Positions 24,633 to 33,590 are shown, counted from the stretch's first letter. The stretch is 64,000 nucleotides of DNA from Nitrosomonas nitrosa (GCF_003051105.1 NZ_QAOO01000003.1:1-64000), one strand, 5' to 3'. Notes: generated from the letters alone by a model not told the origin. A program made the numbers and translations.

Positions 24633-25150
24633 ATGAGCAACGATATCAGAATCTATGTGGCAGATTTGGCGGCTTACAATAACGGCAAACTTCATGGCGT
24701 TTGGATCAACGCGACCGATGACCTGGATGATATTTGGGAGCAGCAGGTTAATCAAATGCTGGCAGAAAGCCCGGAAGGTTTCGCGGAAGAATACGCGATT
24801 CATGACTATGAAGGTTTTGACGGTTACGCTTTGAGCGAATATGAAGGGCTTGAAGCGGTGCAGAAAATCGCCTGTTTCATTGAGGAATACCCGGATTTTG
24901 GTGGAGAGTTGCTGAACAATTTCGGCGGCGACCTGGGGAAGCCAGAACAGCGGCAGAAGACAATTATTGCGGCTGTTATAAATCGCTGGCTGATTTTGCG
25001 GATGAGCTGACCGAAGACACCACGCAGATTCCTGAAAACCTGGCTTATTATATCGACTATGAGCGCATGGGCCGGGATATGGAATTAAACGGTGATATCT
25101 TCACCATAGAAACGGGCTACGAGGAAATTCACATCTTTTGGAATCACTAA
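24633..25150 (+). pseudogene. ardA: Antirestriction protein ArdA, frameshifted
   Basis: ArdA is an acidic DNA mimic that blocks type I restriction enzymes during conjugative entry. The N-terminal part IRIYVADLAAYNNGKLHG, then HDYEGFDGYALSEYE, is typical. The frame is lost in a run of four G (24935-24938); one more G would continue as EARTAAEDNYCGCYKSLADFADELTED and on to EEIHIFWNH, with a stop at 25148-25150. The repaired protein has about 172 residues, normal for ArdA. So either this gene was inactivated or one G is missing from the assembly. Its presence beside a complete type I system is notable. It is followed by a good terminator. Confidence 0.8.
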
Positions 25151-25156
25151 ACACTT

Positions 25157-25192
25157 AAGCGCTGCCGGTTTGAAGCTGGCAGTGCTTTTTTT
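25157..25192 (+). terminator. Rho-independent terminator after ardA
   Basis: AAGCGCTGCC (25157-25166) pairs with GGCAGTGCTT (25178-25187; one G/T contact), with an 11-base loop, followed by a run of seven T. It is six bases downstream of the ardA stop, the expected place. Confidence 0.75.
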
Positions 25193-25277
25193 ATCTGAGG
25201 GGTGAAAATTCGTGCCGCCGAAACCCTGCGGCTTTCGGCGGGTCTTGAATCAGGGCCATACAATATTGAGAACAGCA

Positions 25278-25571
25278 TTACAAATGCTGTTCGATATCCA
25301 TACGGTCATGCAGGATGCGGACAATCTCGACTTGGCCTTTACCGGCGCGACGGTAAAAAATCACATGTTTGCCAACGCCGTATTTGAAATAGCCTTCCCG
25401 GATGTCATCGCATGAGCGGCCAAGATCGGGTTTGTCCGCCAGATCGTGAAACGCACAGTCAATCTGCGTCAGATAGCGGATTTGTTGCGCTTTTCCCCAT
25501 TCTTTCCGGGTATAACGGCCAATCGCAAGTAGATCATCTCTGGCTTTTTGCTTGAGGATAAACGACCCCAT
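25278..25571 (-). CDS. parE: ParE-type toxin
   Basis: A 97-residue RelE/ParE-superfamily toxin. The family pattern is visible: KARDDLLAIGRYTRKEWG at the N-terminus, DIREGYFKYGVGKHVIFYRR in the core strands and VEIVRILHDRMDIEQHL at the end. ParE proteins poison DNA gyrase. The start is one base after the parD stop, so the pair is translated together from the parD promoter. It probably stabilised the ancestral plasmid or now stabilises the island. Confidence 0.92.
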   Translation of the reverse strand: MGSFILKQKARDDLLAIGRYTRKEWGKAQQIRYLTQIDCAFHDLADKPDLGRSCDDIREGYFKYGVGKHVIFYRRAGKGQVEIVRILHDRMDIEQHL

Positions 25572-25814
25572 CTAATCTTCACTTTCCAGCTCATCCAGTA
25601 CGTTTTGCAGGGAATAATCGGCAGAACCGCTTTGCTCGCCCTCGATCAGAGCGCGGCGCAGCGCTTCCAGTTTAGCCTCGCGCTCTTCCAGCAGGCGCAG
25701 CCCGGCGCGGATCGCTTCACTTGCCGAGCCGTAACGCCCGGTTTCGATCTGGTGCGCCAGAAACTTCTCAAAATGTTCGCCCAGCGTGACGCTGGTATTC
25801 TTCTGAACAGGCAT
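25572..25814 (-). CDS. parD: ParD-type antitoxin
   Basis: An 80-residue antitoxin with an N-terminal ribbon-helix-helix segment (KNTSVTLGEHFEKFLAHQIETGRYGSASEAIRAGLRLLEERE) and a flexible acidic tail that would wrap ParE. ParD dimers bind their own promoter, so the AT-rich gap at 25815-25946 probably contains the operator. It lies directly upstream of parE on the same strand. Confidence 0.92.
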   Translation of the reverse strand: MPVQKNTSVTLGEHFEKFLAHQIETGRYGSASEAIRAGLRLLEEREAKLEALRRALIEGEQSGSADYSLQNVLDELESED

Positions 25815-25946
25815 ATACCCCTCCCTTTATTCAAATATCTATACCTAATTATAATATTTGTTGGTATCAATAACAATTTAAATCCGATTTGAGAGGCATT
25901 CTGCCCTTGTACGATACCATTCTCCCTGATCCGGTTAAGGAATTTT

Positions 25947-26415
25947 GGCTCTTCAGGAAAATTTGTGGGTAATGCTATAACGAATAGGTAACAAAGACGC
26001 TAGTTTTTTGGGGTTTTTGAGGTAGGAGGTGTGCATCCTGTTGTTCTTCTGAGAAGATGGAGGTGTTGAGCAACCATCAACCAGAAGGAAAGGAACAGGA
26101 TGCACATCAAGACTATCCTCAATCGTGTTCAAAAATTCAAGTCTTTTGTATATGGAAAAGTCTGTTGGGTGGAAAATGCGTTAGTCCCGACAGTAGATGT
26201 TGAACTACAGCCACGCAGGAATAGCCGCCCGGTGTGTAGCGGATGCAGGCGTGAGAGGCCTGGTTACGACAGGCAGCCGACTCATAGCACTGAATTTATT
26301 CCATTGTGGGGCATCAAGGTATTTTTTCTCTATGCGCCACGTCGTGTTGCGTGTCCTGATTGTGGTATTCGGGTGGAATGGATGCCTTGGGTGTCAGGCA
26401 AACATCGGCTGTCCG
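25947..26415 (+). mobile_element. Truncated ISL3-type element (left end and transposase start)
   Basis: Begins with the terminal sequence GGCTCTTCAGGAAAATTTG and carries the leader and the first third of an ISL3-family transposase gene, then switches to unrelated sequence around 26410-26430. No right inverted repeat is seen. The 96 bases at 12134-12229 are a shorter relic of the same end in the same orientation. In the leader, GTGCATCCTGTT (26031-26042) is the inverse of AACAGGATGCAC (26094-26105), a 12-base stem that would bury the transposase start codon. Confidence 0.78.
26100..26415 (+). pseudogene. ISL3-family transposase, N-terminal remnant
   Basis: About 105 residues are recognisable: MHIKTILNRVQKFKSFVYG, then a zinc-binding pattern with CSGCRRERPGYD and CPDCGIRVEWMPWVSGKHRL, the N-terminal part of ISL3 transposases. 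After HRL the similarity ends and the frame reads through the antisense of the next gene to 26537. The DDE catalytic region is missing. The start codon at 26100 lies in the hairpin described for the element. Confidence 0.75.
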
Positions 26416-26435
26416 AGCTGCTAAAGCATATTTCG

Positions 26436-26678
26436 TCAGCGATTGGGTTTAGGTTTGTTCATGAGCGCAATAAGCGTTGCGGTGGGGATGAATCCATCTA
26501 TCTGCTCGGTCATGTCGAGCGCCTCCAACCCGTATAAAAGCCCGCTTGTACCAAACATGGCGGCGCAAAGCGCGCAACCGACCAGTTCCCCGCCAAATGG
26601 AATGACGAACAGCGTCCGTCCCAATGTCAGATCGAGCACATCATAGATAATGCAAACAGCGAGCTTGAGTTCCCACAT
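26436..26678 (-). CDS. Small membrane protein of unknown function (80 aa)
   Basis: Starts MWELKLAVCIIYDVLDLTLG and contains two hydrophobic stretches (GRTLFVIPFGGELVGCALCAAMFG, TSGLLYGLEALD) and an end near ALMNKPKPNR. I do not recognise a named family. The look of two short membrane helices separated by Gly-rich turns suggests an integral membrane protein. The end lies right at the ISL3 truncation point, so the C-terminus may have been altered by that event. Confidence 0.5.
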   Translation of the reverse strand: MWELKLAVCIIYDVLDLTLGRTLFVIPFGGELVGCALCAAMFGTSGLLYGLEALDMTEQIDGFIPTATLIALMNKPKPNR

Positions 26679-26907
26679 AAAAAATCATCTCATTCTAGTT
26701 ATTTTCGGGATAAGTTGTTTTTGGAAAAATCACCCTAGGTTAGATTCCTCCGTCGATCGCTCAGCGTCTCGATGGAACCCATGAAAGCGATCGAGCAAAT
26801 GAACTCATTTTTTACCCAGATCGTTCAGCATGTGTTCATTTTCTTCATTATAAAGTGATCACTACCAGAGCAATTCTGGAGAAAAGACATCATAGAGGAG
26901 GTGTATT

Positions 26908-27300
26908 ATGAACACAAAAACCAGAATACTCGCACCTAAAAAATGGTGGATTGGCATGGTGCTGAGTATCGCGCTGGCCGTTCCGATGGTCGTTGAAGCG
27001 GGAAGAGGCCATCATCGTCACCACCACCATCACCACCATCATCACGATCATGGGCATCACTATTATAATGCCGGGCCGGGTTATGGGGGCTATGGTTATG
27101 GCCCTCCAGGTCATTACCGACCGCGACACAAACACCGGCATATTCAGCATCACCACCATCATTACAACAATAGCCGGCATATTTATTATGGTCAGCCGTA
27201 CTATCCCCCTGCGTATGGCGCCGGCTATTATGGTGTAGCGCCTGGCAATTTTTTCCTGGGCATCAGCACGGGAGATATGCGTTTTATGTTAGGCTATTAA
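26908..27300 (+). CDS. Secreted histidine-rich, glycine/tyrosine-rich protein
   Basis: A 130-residue exported protein. A basic start and hydrophobic stretch (WWIGMVLSIALAVPMVVEA) form a signal peptide. The mature part opens with a His cluster that includes nine His in a row, continues with GPGYGGYGYGPPGHYRPRHKHRH and a second run of five His, and ends with an ordered tail FFLGISTGDMRFMLGY. Such composition fits binding of Cu, Ni or Zn in the periplasm or at the surface. A good ribosome site (GAGGAGG, 26896-26902) precedes ATG 26908. It lies upstream of a PepSY gene and a two-component system in the same direction, which suggests a link to metal or envelope stress. Confidence 0.75.
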   Translation: MNTKTRILAPKKWWIGMVLSIALAVPMVVEAGRGHHRHHHHHHHHHDHGHHYYNAGPGYGGYGYGPPGHYRPRHKHRHIQHHHHHYNNSRHIYYGQPYYPPAYGAGYYGVAPGNFFLGISTGDMRFMLGY

Positions 27301-27313
27301 CTCATCATGCTCA

Positions 27314-27358
27314 GTGGCAGGCAGGCAGGCAGGCAGTCAGACAGGGGAAGCCTGCCAC
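27314..27358 (+). terminator. GGCA repeat within a terminator-like hairpin
   Basis: Five tandem GGCA units (27316-27335) follow the His-rich gene. GTGGCAGG (27314-27321) is inverted at CCTGCCAC (27351-27358). Because of the repeat the left arm can slide by four bases. No long T-run follows, so termination would be weak. The repeat is outside coding sequence, so phase variation of a protein is not indicated. Confidence 0.4.
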
Positions 27359-27381
27359 GGGTACTTTATAGCCTATAGAAA

Positions 27382-27672
27382 ATGATTACCTATCGTTACT
27401 GTGTGTTAATGCTTGTACTGATTGCAAGTTTTTCATCAGGAGCAACGACTGCGTTTGCGCAAAAAAATCTGCGCTATCATCATGCGAGCAACCAGCTAGC
27501 CGAAATATCACAGCAGCAAGCGGTTGCCATCGCACAGCAACATGTGCCCGGGCGCTTGCTGTCCGTCCAACGTACGACAGAAAGCTACCGCGTCAAAATT
27601 CTAAGCCACAAAGGGACCGTTCACGTCGTGACAATAGACTCGAGAAGCGGGGCGGTCATCGCGACCCATTAG
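27382..27672 (+). CDS. PepSY-domain periplasmic protein
   Basis: A 96-residue protein with a signal peptide (YCVLMLVLIASFSSGATTAFA) and one PepSY domain: ISQQQAVAIAQQHVPGRLLSVQ, ESYRVKILSHKGTVHVVTIDSRSGAVIATH. Small PepSY proteins of this kind often sit just upstream of PhoPQ/QseBC-like two-component genes and are thought to modulate the sensor or a protease in the periplasm. It is 51 bases upstream of the response-regulator gene in the same direction. Confidence 0.85.
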   Translation: MITYRYCVLMLVLIASFSSGATTAFAQKNLRYHHASNQLAEISQQQAVAIAQQHVPGRLLSVQRTTESYRVKILSHKGTVHVVTIDSRSGAVIATH

Positions 27673-27723
27673 CAATCAAGGGGTACGTTATCCTATCACT
27701 TCATCCAATAGCTTGATGACACC

Positions 27724-28404
27724 ATGCGTATTTTGATCATTGAAGATGAAATCAAACTGCAAAAGCAAATTCGCCAGCAACTGGAAGCGGATGGTTACAT
27801 GGTCGATACTTCCGATAACGGCGAGGAAGGTCTGTACTTTGCGAGCGAATATCCATTGGATGCCGCCATTGTCGATATCGGCTTGCCAGGGATGTCAGGT
27901 CTCGAGGTCATCGCCGCATTGCGCAAGCGCGGTAGCCTGTTGCCCATCCTCATTTTAACTGCGCGCAATAGCTGGCAGGACAAGGTCAAAGGCTTGGAAA
28001 TGGGGGCCGATGATTATCTTGCCAAACCTTTCCAGATGGAGGAATTGCAAGCCCGGCTCAGGGCACTGTTGCGGCGTGCGAGTGCCGTTCCCAATACGCT
28101 TTTGCAAGCCGGACCGATCACATTGGACATGGCCGAGCAAACCGTGAAGATCAATGAGCAGGCTGTCGAACTGACAACCTTCGAATACCGTTTGCTGGAG
28201 CTCTTAATGCGTCACCATGGCGAGGTCATTTCCAAGCAGACATTGACAGATTATCTCTACCCCCATGATGACAATCATGACAGTAACGTGTTGGAAGTGA
28301 TGATCGGGCGCCTGCGCCGTAAGCTGGATCCGGATGGCAAGCTCAATCCGATTGAAACGCTGCGTGGCCGTGGCTACCGGTTCGCCATCAAAACTTCGTC
28401 ATGA
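27724..28404 (+). CDS. OmpR-family response regulator
   Basis: A 226-residue transcription factor. The receiver has the acidic pair in IIEDE (residues 7-9), the phospho-acceptor Asp51 in AIVDIGLPGMSG and the Lys in LAKPF near residue 101. The C-terminal winged helix covers LLQAGPITLD to RGRGYRFAIK, with EVMIGRLRRKLD as recognition helix. It resembles the PhoP/QseB branch. It overlaps the kinase gene by four bases (ATGA). Targets are not visible, but the PepSY and His-rich genes upstream are obvious candidates. Confidence 0.93.
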   Translation: MRILIIEDEIKLQKQIRQQLEADGYMVDTSDNGEEGLYFASEYPLDAAIVDIGLPGMSGLEVIAALRKRGSLLPILILTARNSWQDKVKGLEMGADDYLAKPFQMEELQARLRALLRRASAVPNTLLQAGPITLDMAEQTVKINEQAVELTTFEYRLLELLMRHHGEVISKQTLTDYLYPHDDNHDSNVLEVMIGRLRRKLDPDGKLNPIETLRGRGYRFAIKTSS

Positions 28405-29738
28405 GATCGCTCAATCAGCGTATTTTAGCCAGCGCATCGCTGGTGTTGCTGGTGTTTGTCGTGGGCACAGCCTTGACACTTGATCGGGCTTTTTATGACA
28501 GCGGAAAGACGGCATTGCAAGATCGTATGCTGGGAAAGCTGTTTCTACTGATGGGCGAAGCCGAAGTCGATGACCATGGCAGGCTTGTCATGCCCGAGGA
28601 GCTGCCGGGTTTGATGGAATTCGAGCACCTCAATTCAGGTATTTATGCGTTTATCGCCGATGAAAGGAATACCCAAGTCTGGAAATCGATGTCTACGCTG
28701 AGCATTCAGATACCCTTCCGGGCATCATTGCCTGAAGGAGAGAAAGTATTCGAGCAGATCGAGCTCAACGAAAAGCCGCATTTTATCTATAGCTTTGGGG
28801 TAGCATGGGAAACGGAAGTGCGCGACTACCCGTTTACTTTTCACGTGATCATGGATAGTACCTCGCTCGAGGAGCAAATCGATCTCTATCGCCGAGATTT
28901 GTGGGGATGGCTGGCTGTGATGGGTGTGTTGCTGCTGATCATGCAAATGTCGGTTTTGCGCTGGGGGCTTCGCCCGATGCGGCAGGTTTCATCCGAATTG
29001 AGTGCGGTCGAATCGGGGCTGCAAGAAAGCGTGCAGGGGATTTATCCGGTCGAGCTCAAGCGCCTGACCGATAATATCAACTCCTTGATCAATCATGAAA
29101 GAAAGCACCAACAGCGCTACCGCAATGCACTGGCCGATTTGGCGCACAGCCTCAAGACACCCCTGACGATTCTGCGGGGAGCGATCAACACGGAAAACGA
29201 TGCCCAGGTGATGCGAGCTTTGCTCAATGAGCAGATTGATCGAATGGATAATATCGTTCAGTACCAGTTGCGCCGCGCCGCGACAGCCGGGAGTTCGCCC
29301 GGTACGCGTTTGATCGCTTTACGCCCGGTTGTCGAGAAAATCGTCAATACCGTCCATCGTGCTTATTACGAAAAATACCCCAAAGTGACCCTTGAGATAC
29401 CCCCCGAATTTTGTCTGAGAATGGACGAAGGCGATTTGATGGAGCTGCTCGGGAATGTCATCGATAATGCTTATAAGTGGTGTCGGCAGGACATCACCAT
29501 TTCGGCATCCTACGAGCATGATGAAGTGGTGATCAGAGTGGAAGACGACGGACGGGGGATCAAACGCGAGGAATTGGGCAAAATACTCGAACGGGGCGTC
29601 CGGGCGGATCAGTCGATCCCCGGGCATGGCATCGGTCTGGCCATTGTCCGTGATATCGTCGAGGCTTACGACGGCAGTTTGTCGATCGATCCGACGAGGA
29701 CTAGTGGTGCCGCTTTTGTCATTCGGGTCAAACGATAA
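28401..29738 (+). CDS. Sensor histidine kinase (PhoQ-like)
   Basis: A 445-residue membrane kinase. One helix near the N-terminus (ILASASLVLLVFVVGTAL) and another near residues 172-190 (WLAVMGVLLLIMQMSVL) bracket a periplasmic sensor of about 140 residues. The DHp motif is LADLAHSLKTPLTIL with the phospho-acceptor His, followed by ELLGNVIDNAYKWC (N box), VEDDGRGI (G1) and GHGIGLAIVRDIV (G2). The H-S-L-K-T-P form and the overall layout are those of PhoQ-type kinases. It phosphorylates the regulator encoded just upstream. Confidence 0.93.
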   Translation: MRSLNQRILASASLVLLVFVVGTALTLDRAFYDSGKTALQDRMLGKLFLLMGEAEVDDHGRLVMPEELPGLMEFEHLNSGIYAFIADERNTQVWKSMSTLSIQIPFRASLPEGEKVFEQIELNEKPHFIYSFGVAWETEVRDYPFTFHVIMDSTSLEEQIDLYRRDLWGWLAVMGVLLLIMQMSVLRWGLRPMRQVSSELSAVESGLQESVQGIYPVELKRLTDNINSLINHERKHQQRYRNALADLAHSLKTPLTILRGAINTENDAQVMRALLNEQIDRMDNIVQYQLRRAATAGSSPGTRLIALRPVVEKIVNTVHRAYYEKYPKVTLEIPPEFCLRMDEGDLMELLGNVIDNAYKWCRQDITISASYEHDEVVIRVEDDGRGIKREELGKILERGVRADQSIPGHGIGLAIVRDIVEAYDGSLSIDPTRTSGAAFVIRVKR

Positions 29739-29905
29739 GAGCGGTTTCAGCCAGTATATGCCTGCTTGAAACCAGTAGTGCCCTGATGATTTTCTACATG
29801 TGGCTGCGTCATGAAAGAAATGATATGAGATAATACGGCATAATCATTTTAGTCAGCTTTGACCTCAGCCCTATTATCGTCGCTTGATTCACTGAAAAAC
29901 CAAGC

Positions 29906-30610
29906 ATGTCCAGATTAATTGCACTGATTCCCGCAGCCGGTTCGGGTTCGCGTATGGGGAATCAACTCCCTAAACAATATCTGCCGTTGGCAGGCAAGCC
30001 AATGATTTACCATGCATTAGCTACGCTGTGCCATGCTCCGCGAATCGACCAGGTTTGTGTCGTGCTCGCACCCGACGATGAGGTATGGGTTCGCTACGAT
30101 TGGTCACCTTTTTCCAATAAACTCAAAGTGCTTTATCGGGGTGGCGCCACGCGTGCGCAAAGCGTGCTGTATGGTTTGAATGCCCTGCAATCCGAAGGCG
30201 CGATCCAAGATGATGATTGGGTGCTCGTGCATGATGCAGCACGCCCTTGTCTGAGTTCGGCCCAGCTTGACCGGCTCATCGATGCGCTCGTGCAAGACGA
30301 AGTAGGCGGATTATTGGCGATACCGGTCGCGGATACCCTGAAACGAGCGGATGAAAAGCAGTGCGTGATTGGCACGGCAGCGAGAGAGGGGCTTTGGCAA
30401 GCACAGACCCCCCAGATGTTTCGCATGGGCTTGTTGATGGCTGCATTGAATAAAGCGGACAATACCGCGATCACCGACGATGCGAGTGCCATCGAGGCGC
30501 TGGGGTTAAGCCCGCGGCTGGTACTCGCGGATGCTTATAATTTCAAGGTAACCTATCCTCAGGATTTAGCACTGGCAGAACTCATTTTGCAGCAAAGGGG
30601 GACAACGTGA
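29906..30610 (+). CDS. ispD: 2-C-methyl-D-erythritol 4-phosphate cytidylyltransferase
   Basis: A 234-residue enzyme of the MEP isoprenoid pathway that joins MEP to CMP from CTP. The nucleotide-binding loop [21 protein letters not shown] is intact, as are [25 protein letters not shown] and [11 protein letters not shown]. It overlaps ispF by four bases, the usual betaproteobacterial ispDF arrangement. Confidence 0.97.
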   Translation: MSRLIALIPAAGSGSRMGNQLPKQYLPLAGKPMIYHALATLCHAPRIDQVCVVLAPDDEVWVRYDWSPFSNKLKVLYRGGATRAQSVLYGLNALQSEGAIQDDDWVLVHDAARPCLSSAQLDRLIDALVQDEVGGLLAIPVADTLKRADEKQCVIGTAAREGLWQAQTPQMFRMGLLMAALNKADNTAITDDASAIEALGLSPRLVLADAYNFKVTYPQDLALAELILQQRGTT

Positions 30611-31107
30611 CAAATTTTAGAATCGGTCAAGGGTTTGATGTGCACCAATTGGTAGCCGGGCGCGATTTGATCATCGGCGGCGTGACGATTCCTTTCGAAA
30701 AAGGCTTATTGGGGCATTCGGATGCCGATGTGTTGCTCCATGCGCTATGCGATGCCTTGCTCGGTGCGGCGGCATTAGGCGATATCGGCCAGCATTTTTC
30801 AGACAGAGATGCCCGTTTCAAAGATATCGACAGCCGCTTGCTGGTACGCGAAGTTCACCGCATGCTCACCAACAAACGTTATCGAGTGGTCAACATCGAT
30901 GCGACGATTATTGCCCAAGCACCTAAAATGGCGCCCCATATTCCGGTCATGATCGATAACATTGCGCACGATCTGAACATGTCCAGCGGCGATATCAATA
31001 TCAAGGCGAAGACTGCGGAAAAGCTGGGTTTTGTGGGCAGGGGAGAAGGGATTGTGGCGGAAGTCGTCTGTTTGATCAGCACGCATGCTGATGATATTTA
31101 CTCGTGA
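30607..31107 (+). CDS. ispF: 2-C-methyl-D-erythritol 2,4-cyclodiphosphate synthase
   Basis: A 166-residue enzyme that closes the cyclic diphosphate in the MEP pathway, working as a trimer. The metal ligands are seen in GQGFDVHQL and [20 protein letters not shown]; the C-terminal [20 protein letters not shown] is standard. The start is GTG at 30607, overlapping the ispD stop. The next gene overlaps it by four bases. Confidence 0.97.
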   Translation: MTNFRIGQGFDVHQLVAGRDLIIGGVTIPFEKGLLGHSDADVLLHALCDALLGAAALGDIGQHFSDRDARFKDIDSRLLVREVHRMLTNKRYRVVNIDATIIAQAPKMAPHIPVMIDNIAHDLNMSSGDINIKAKTAEKLGFVGRGEGIVAEVVCLISTHADDIYS

Positions 31108-31655
31108 TCGAAACGCCAATCAGCCGAGAAGCCCGTTCGAAAGTTTTCTTTGCTCTATGGCCCGATGCGGCCGCGCGCAAAAAATTGAGCAAGCTGGCGG
31201 GTGAGCTTGCCACCGTTTGCGGCGGTAAACCAACGCGTTCGGACATGATCCACCTTACGCTGGTATTTATTGGCAATGTGACCCAGCAGCATCTGCAAAT
31301 GCTGCGTGAAGCCGCCGACGGGGTCAAGCAGCTTAGTTTCGATCTGACCCTCGATCAAATTCAATATTGGCCGCATAATCGTATTGCGCATGCTGGCCCA
31401 AAGCAGTGCCCAGCCGAATTGCTCACCCTGGTGGCCGATTTGTACAATCGATTGACGCAAGCAGGCTTTACGCTCGAACAGCGCCGTTACATTCCGCATG
31501 TGACGTTAGTCAGGAAAGCGAAGTGTACAAATGTGCTGGATGTGACAGCCTCGATCACTTGGCGCGTAAACGAGTGGGCCTTGGTGGAATCCAGGCAGAC
31601 GCGTCGCGGCGCTGAGTATACTTCGCTTGCTCGTTGGTCACTGCAGCCAGTCTGA
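31104..31655 (+). CDS. thpR: RNA 2',3'-cyclic phosphodiesterase (2'-5' RNA ligase family)
   Basis: A 183-residue member of the 2H phosphoesterase superfamily. The two catalytic motifs are IHLTLVFIG and [10 protein letters not shown]. The start is GTG at 31104, overlapping the ispF stop. It opens cyclic phosphates at RNA ends; its physiological role is unclear. Part of the co-directional run from ispD to udg. Confidence 0.88.
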   Translation: MIETPISREARSKVFFALWPDAAARKKLSKLAGELATVCGGKPTRSDMIHLTLVFIGNVTQQHLQMLREAADGVKQLSFDLTLDQIQYWPHNRIAHAGPKQCPAELLTLVADLYNRLTQAGFTLEQRRYIPHVTLVRKAKCTNVLDVTASITWRVNEWALVESRQTRRGAEYTSLARWSLQPV

Positions 31656-31720
31656 AAGTTGTAGCGCATGATGGAATTGAACTGCCGAGATATACCCGAG
31701 ACAACTACCTGCGTCGCTTC

Positions 31721-32395
31721 ATGAAAATTCTTGCACTCGATACCTCCACCGAATATTGCTCGCTTGCGTTATGGCTGGATGGGGATGTGCTCACCAAAGA
31801 AGTGCTCGCCGGCCAGCAACATACCGAATTGTTGCTGCCGATGGTGCAAACAATGCTGGCGGAATCGGGGCTGGCGTTGACGCAGTTGGACGGTTACGCT
31901 TTCGGTGCGGGTCCGGGATCGTTTACGGGATTGCGCATCGCCTGCGGCGTCGTTCAAGGGCTGGCTTTTGCAACCGATCTGCCGGTCATCGGCATCAGCA
32001 CGCTGGAAGCGATGGCGCAGAAAATCAATGCGCGCCATGTCATGGCAGCACTGGATGCCCGTATGGGCGAGATCTATTTTGCGGCTTATCGCCAAACAGA
32101 GTCAGGTTGGTCGGTTGTACAAACGCCGGTGCTTTGTTTGCCGGAGCTCGCACCGCGGATTGAAGAAAGAGTGAAGTGGGTCGGTTGTGGCAGTGGCTTT
32201 GATCTCTACGGCGAGCGACTGAGTGCATATTATGGCGATTGTTTGGTTGGAATCGAATCGGGATGTTATCCGCACGCCCGCGAAATCGCACAACTTGCAG
32301 TACCAAAATTGCTGGCGGGTTTGGGAGTGTCTGCCGAAGAGGCCGCGCCGGTATATGTTCGGGACAAAGTCGCATTGAAAGTGAGTGAACGATGA
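31721..32395 (+). CDS. tsaB: tRNA t6A biosynthesis protein TsaB
   Basis: A 224-residue ASKHA-fold protein that forms the TsaBDE complex making t6A37 on ANN-decoding tRNAs. ILALDTSTEYCSLAL and GAGPGSFTGLRIACGVVQGLA are characteristic. The ATG at 31721 (MKILALD) is the family-like start; the reading frame upstream to 31634 is an extension. It overlaps rimI by four bases. Confidence 0.94.
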   Translation: MKILALDTSTEYCSLALWLDGDVLTKEVLAGQQHTELLLPMVQTMLAESGLALTQLDGYAFGAGPGSFTGLRIACGVVQGLAFATDLPVIGISTLEAMAQKINARHVMAALDARMGEIYFAAYRQTESGWSVVQTPVLCLPELAPRIEERVKWVGCGSGFDLYGERLSAYYGDCLVGIESGCYPHAREIAQLAVPKLLAGLGVSAEEAAPVYVRDKVALKVSER

Positions 32396-32850
32396 GTGTC
32401 ATTCAGCAAACCGATCAAATCAGAGAAATGCAACTGGAGGATGTGGGGCGTATCATACTGATCGAGCGGGAGATTTTTCTTTTTCCCTGGTCAGTGATGA
32501 ATTTCATCGATTCCATCAAGTCAGGCTATTATTGCCGCGTGCTGGAACAAGATGATGAACTCATCGGTTACGGCATCATGATGATGGGACCGGATGAAGC
32601 GCATATTCTGACACTGGGCATCGCGGCCCAACGGCAGTATCAGGGTTGGGGAGGCAAGCTACTGGATTATTTCATTCAGCTCGCTAAGCAAAATAACGCC
32701 TTGGCAGTGATACTCGATGTGCGTAAGTCCAACACCAGCGCCATCAATTTATACCGCCGATTGGGATTCAAGCAAATTGCACTACGCAAGGGATATTATC
32801 CTGCGATGTGTGGACGCGAAGATGCATTGGTAATGAGATTGGATTTATGA
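32392..32850 (+). CDS. rimI: Ribosomal protein N-alanine acetyltransferase RimI-like
   Basis: A 152-residue GNAT acetyltransferase. The acetyl-CoA loop is in LGIAAQRQYQGWGGKLLDYFI (Q-x-x-G-x-G), and SNTSAINLYRRLGFKQIALRKGYY is the closing segment typical of RimI. It acetylates the N-terminus of ribosomal protein S18 in E. coli. It overlaps tsaB and the next gene by four bases, as in many proteobacteria. Confidence 0.92.
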   Translation: MSVIQQTDQIREMQLEDVGRIILIEREIFLFPWSVMNFIDSIKSGYYCRVLEQDDELIGYGIMMMGPDEAHILTLGIAAQRQYQGWGGKLLDYFIQLAKQNNALAVILDVRKSNTSAINLYRRLGFKQIALRKGYYPAMCGREDALVMRLDL

Positions 32851-33590
32851 AGGATCGGCGCAAGGCAGTTCTGCAAGAGCTGGGCCTCATCCCTGTTTGG
32901 CGGCACAAGAAAGAAGCCACCTTGACCGAGTGCGAATCTGACGTAAATCAAGCGGTCGAGACAACCCAAATGACAGAGCCTGATGAAAAGCGGAGTGACG
33001 ACCGATCGGCACGCATTGCCAGGATGGATTGGGCGGCGCTGAAAGCATCTGTTGCGAGTTGCACGGCTTGCCCACTCAGCCAATCCAGAACGCAAACCGT
33101 TTTTGGTGTAGGCGATGAGCAAGCCGATTGGTTATTCATCGGAGAAGGGCCCGGTGCAAAAGAGGATGAGCTGGGCGAACCGTTTGTCGGGCAGGCCGGT
33201 AAATTACTTGACAATATGCTGATGTCGATTCAATTGCGGCGCGGCGAGCGGGTTTATATCACCAACATCGTCAAATGCCGTCCACCGAACAACCGTAACC
33301 CCGAATCTTTCGAAGCTGAGCAATGCCATCCCTATTTGGCACGGCAAATCGTGCTGATCAAACCCAAGCTGATTGTCGCGCTCGGCAAGGTGGCTGCGCA
33401 GAACTTGTTGCATAGCAGTGAGAGCATCGCCAGCTTGCGCGGAAAACTCCACTACTATGAAACCATTCCTGTGATCGTGACCTACCATCCTGCGTATCTA
33501 TTGCGTTCCTTGGCCGATAAAGCCAAGGCATGGGAAGATCTATGCTTCGCCAGGGAGACGATGCAATCACTATCGGCTCATTCGGCGTGA
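32847..33590 (+). CDS. udg: Uracil-DNA glycosylase, family 4 (Fe-S type)
   Basis: A 247-residue repair enzyme that removes uracil from DNA. The catalytic region [26 protein letters not shown] and the DNA-intercalating HPAYLLRS are present. Four Cys placed as [18 protein letters not shown] and QCHPYL would hold a [4Fe-4S] cluster. The N-terminal 70 residues are a variable, charged extension. The start at ATG 32847 overlaps the rimI stop and is more likely than the longer frame from 32808. Confidence 0.9.
   Translation: MKDRRKAVLQELGLIPVWRHKKEATLTECESDVNQAVETTQMTEPDEKRSDDRSARIARMDWAALKASVASCTACPLSQSRTQTVFGVGDEQADWLFIGEGPGAKEDELGEPFVGQAGKLLDNMLMSIQLRRGERVYITNIVKCRPPNNRNPESFEAEQCHPYLARQIVLIKPKLIVALGKVAAQNLLHSSESIASLRGKLHYYETIPVIVTYHPAYLLRSLADKAKAWEDLCFARETMQSLSAHSA

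Noticed and set aside
27316..27335. GGCA tandem repeat as a phase-variation switch
   Set aside because: The five units lie outside any coding frame, after the stop of the His-rich gene, and form part of a hairpin.
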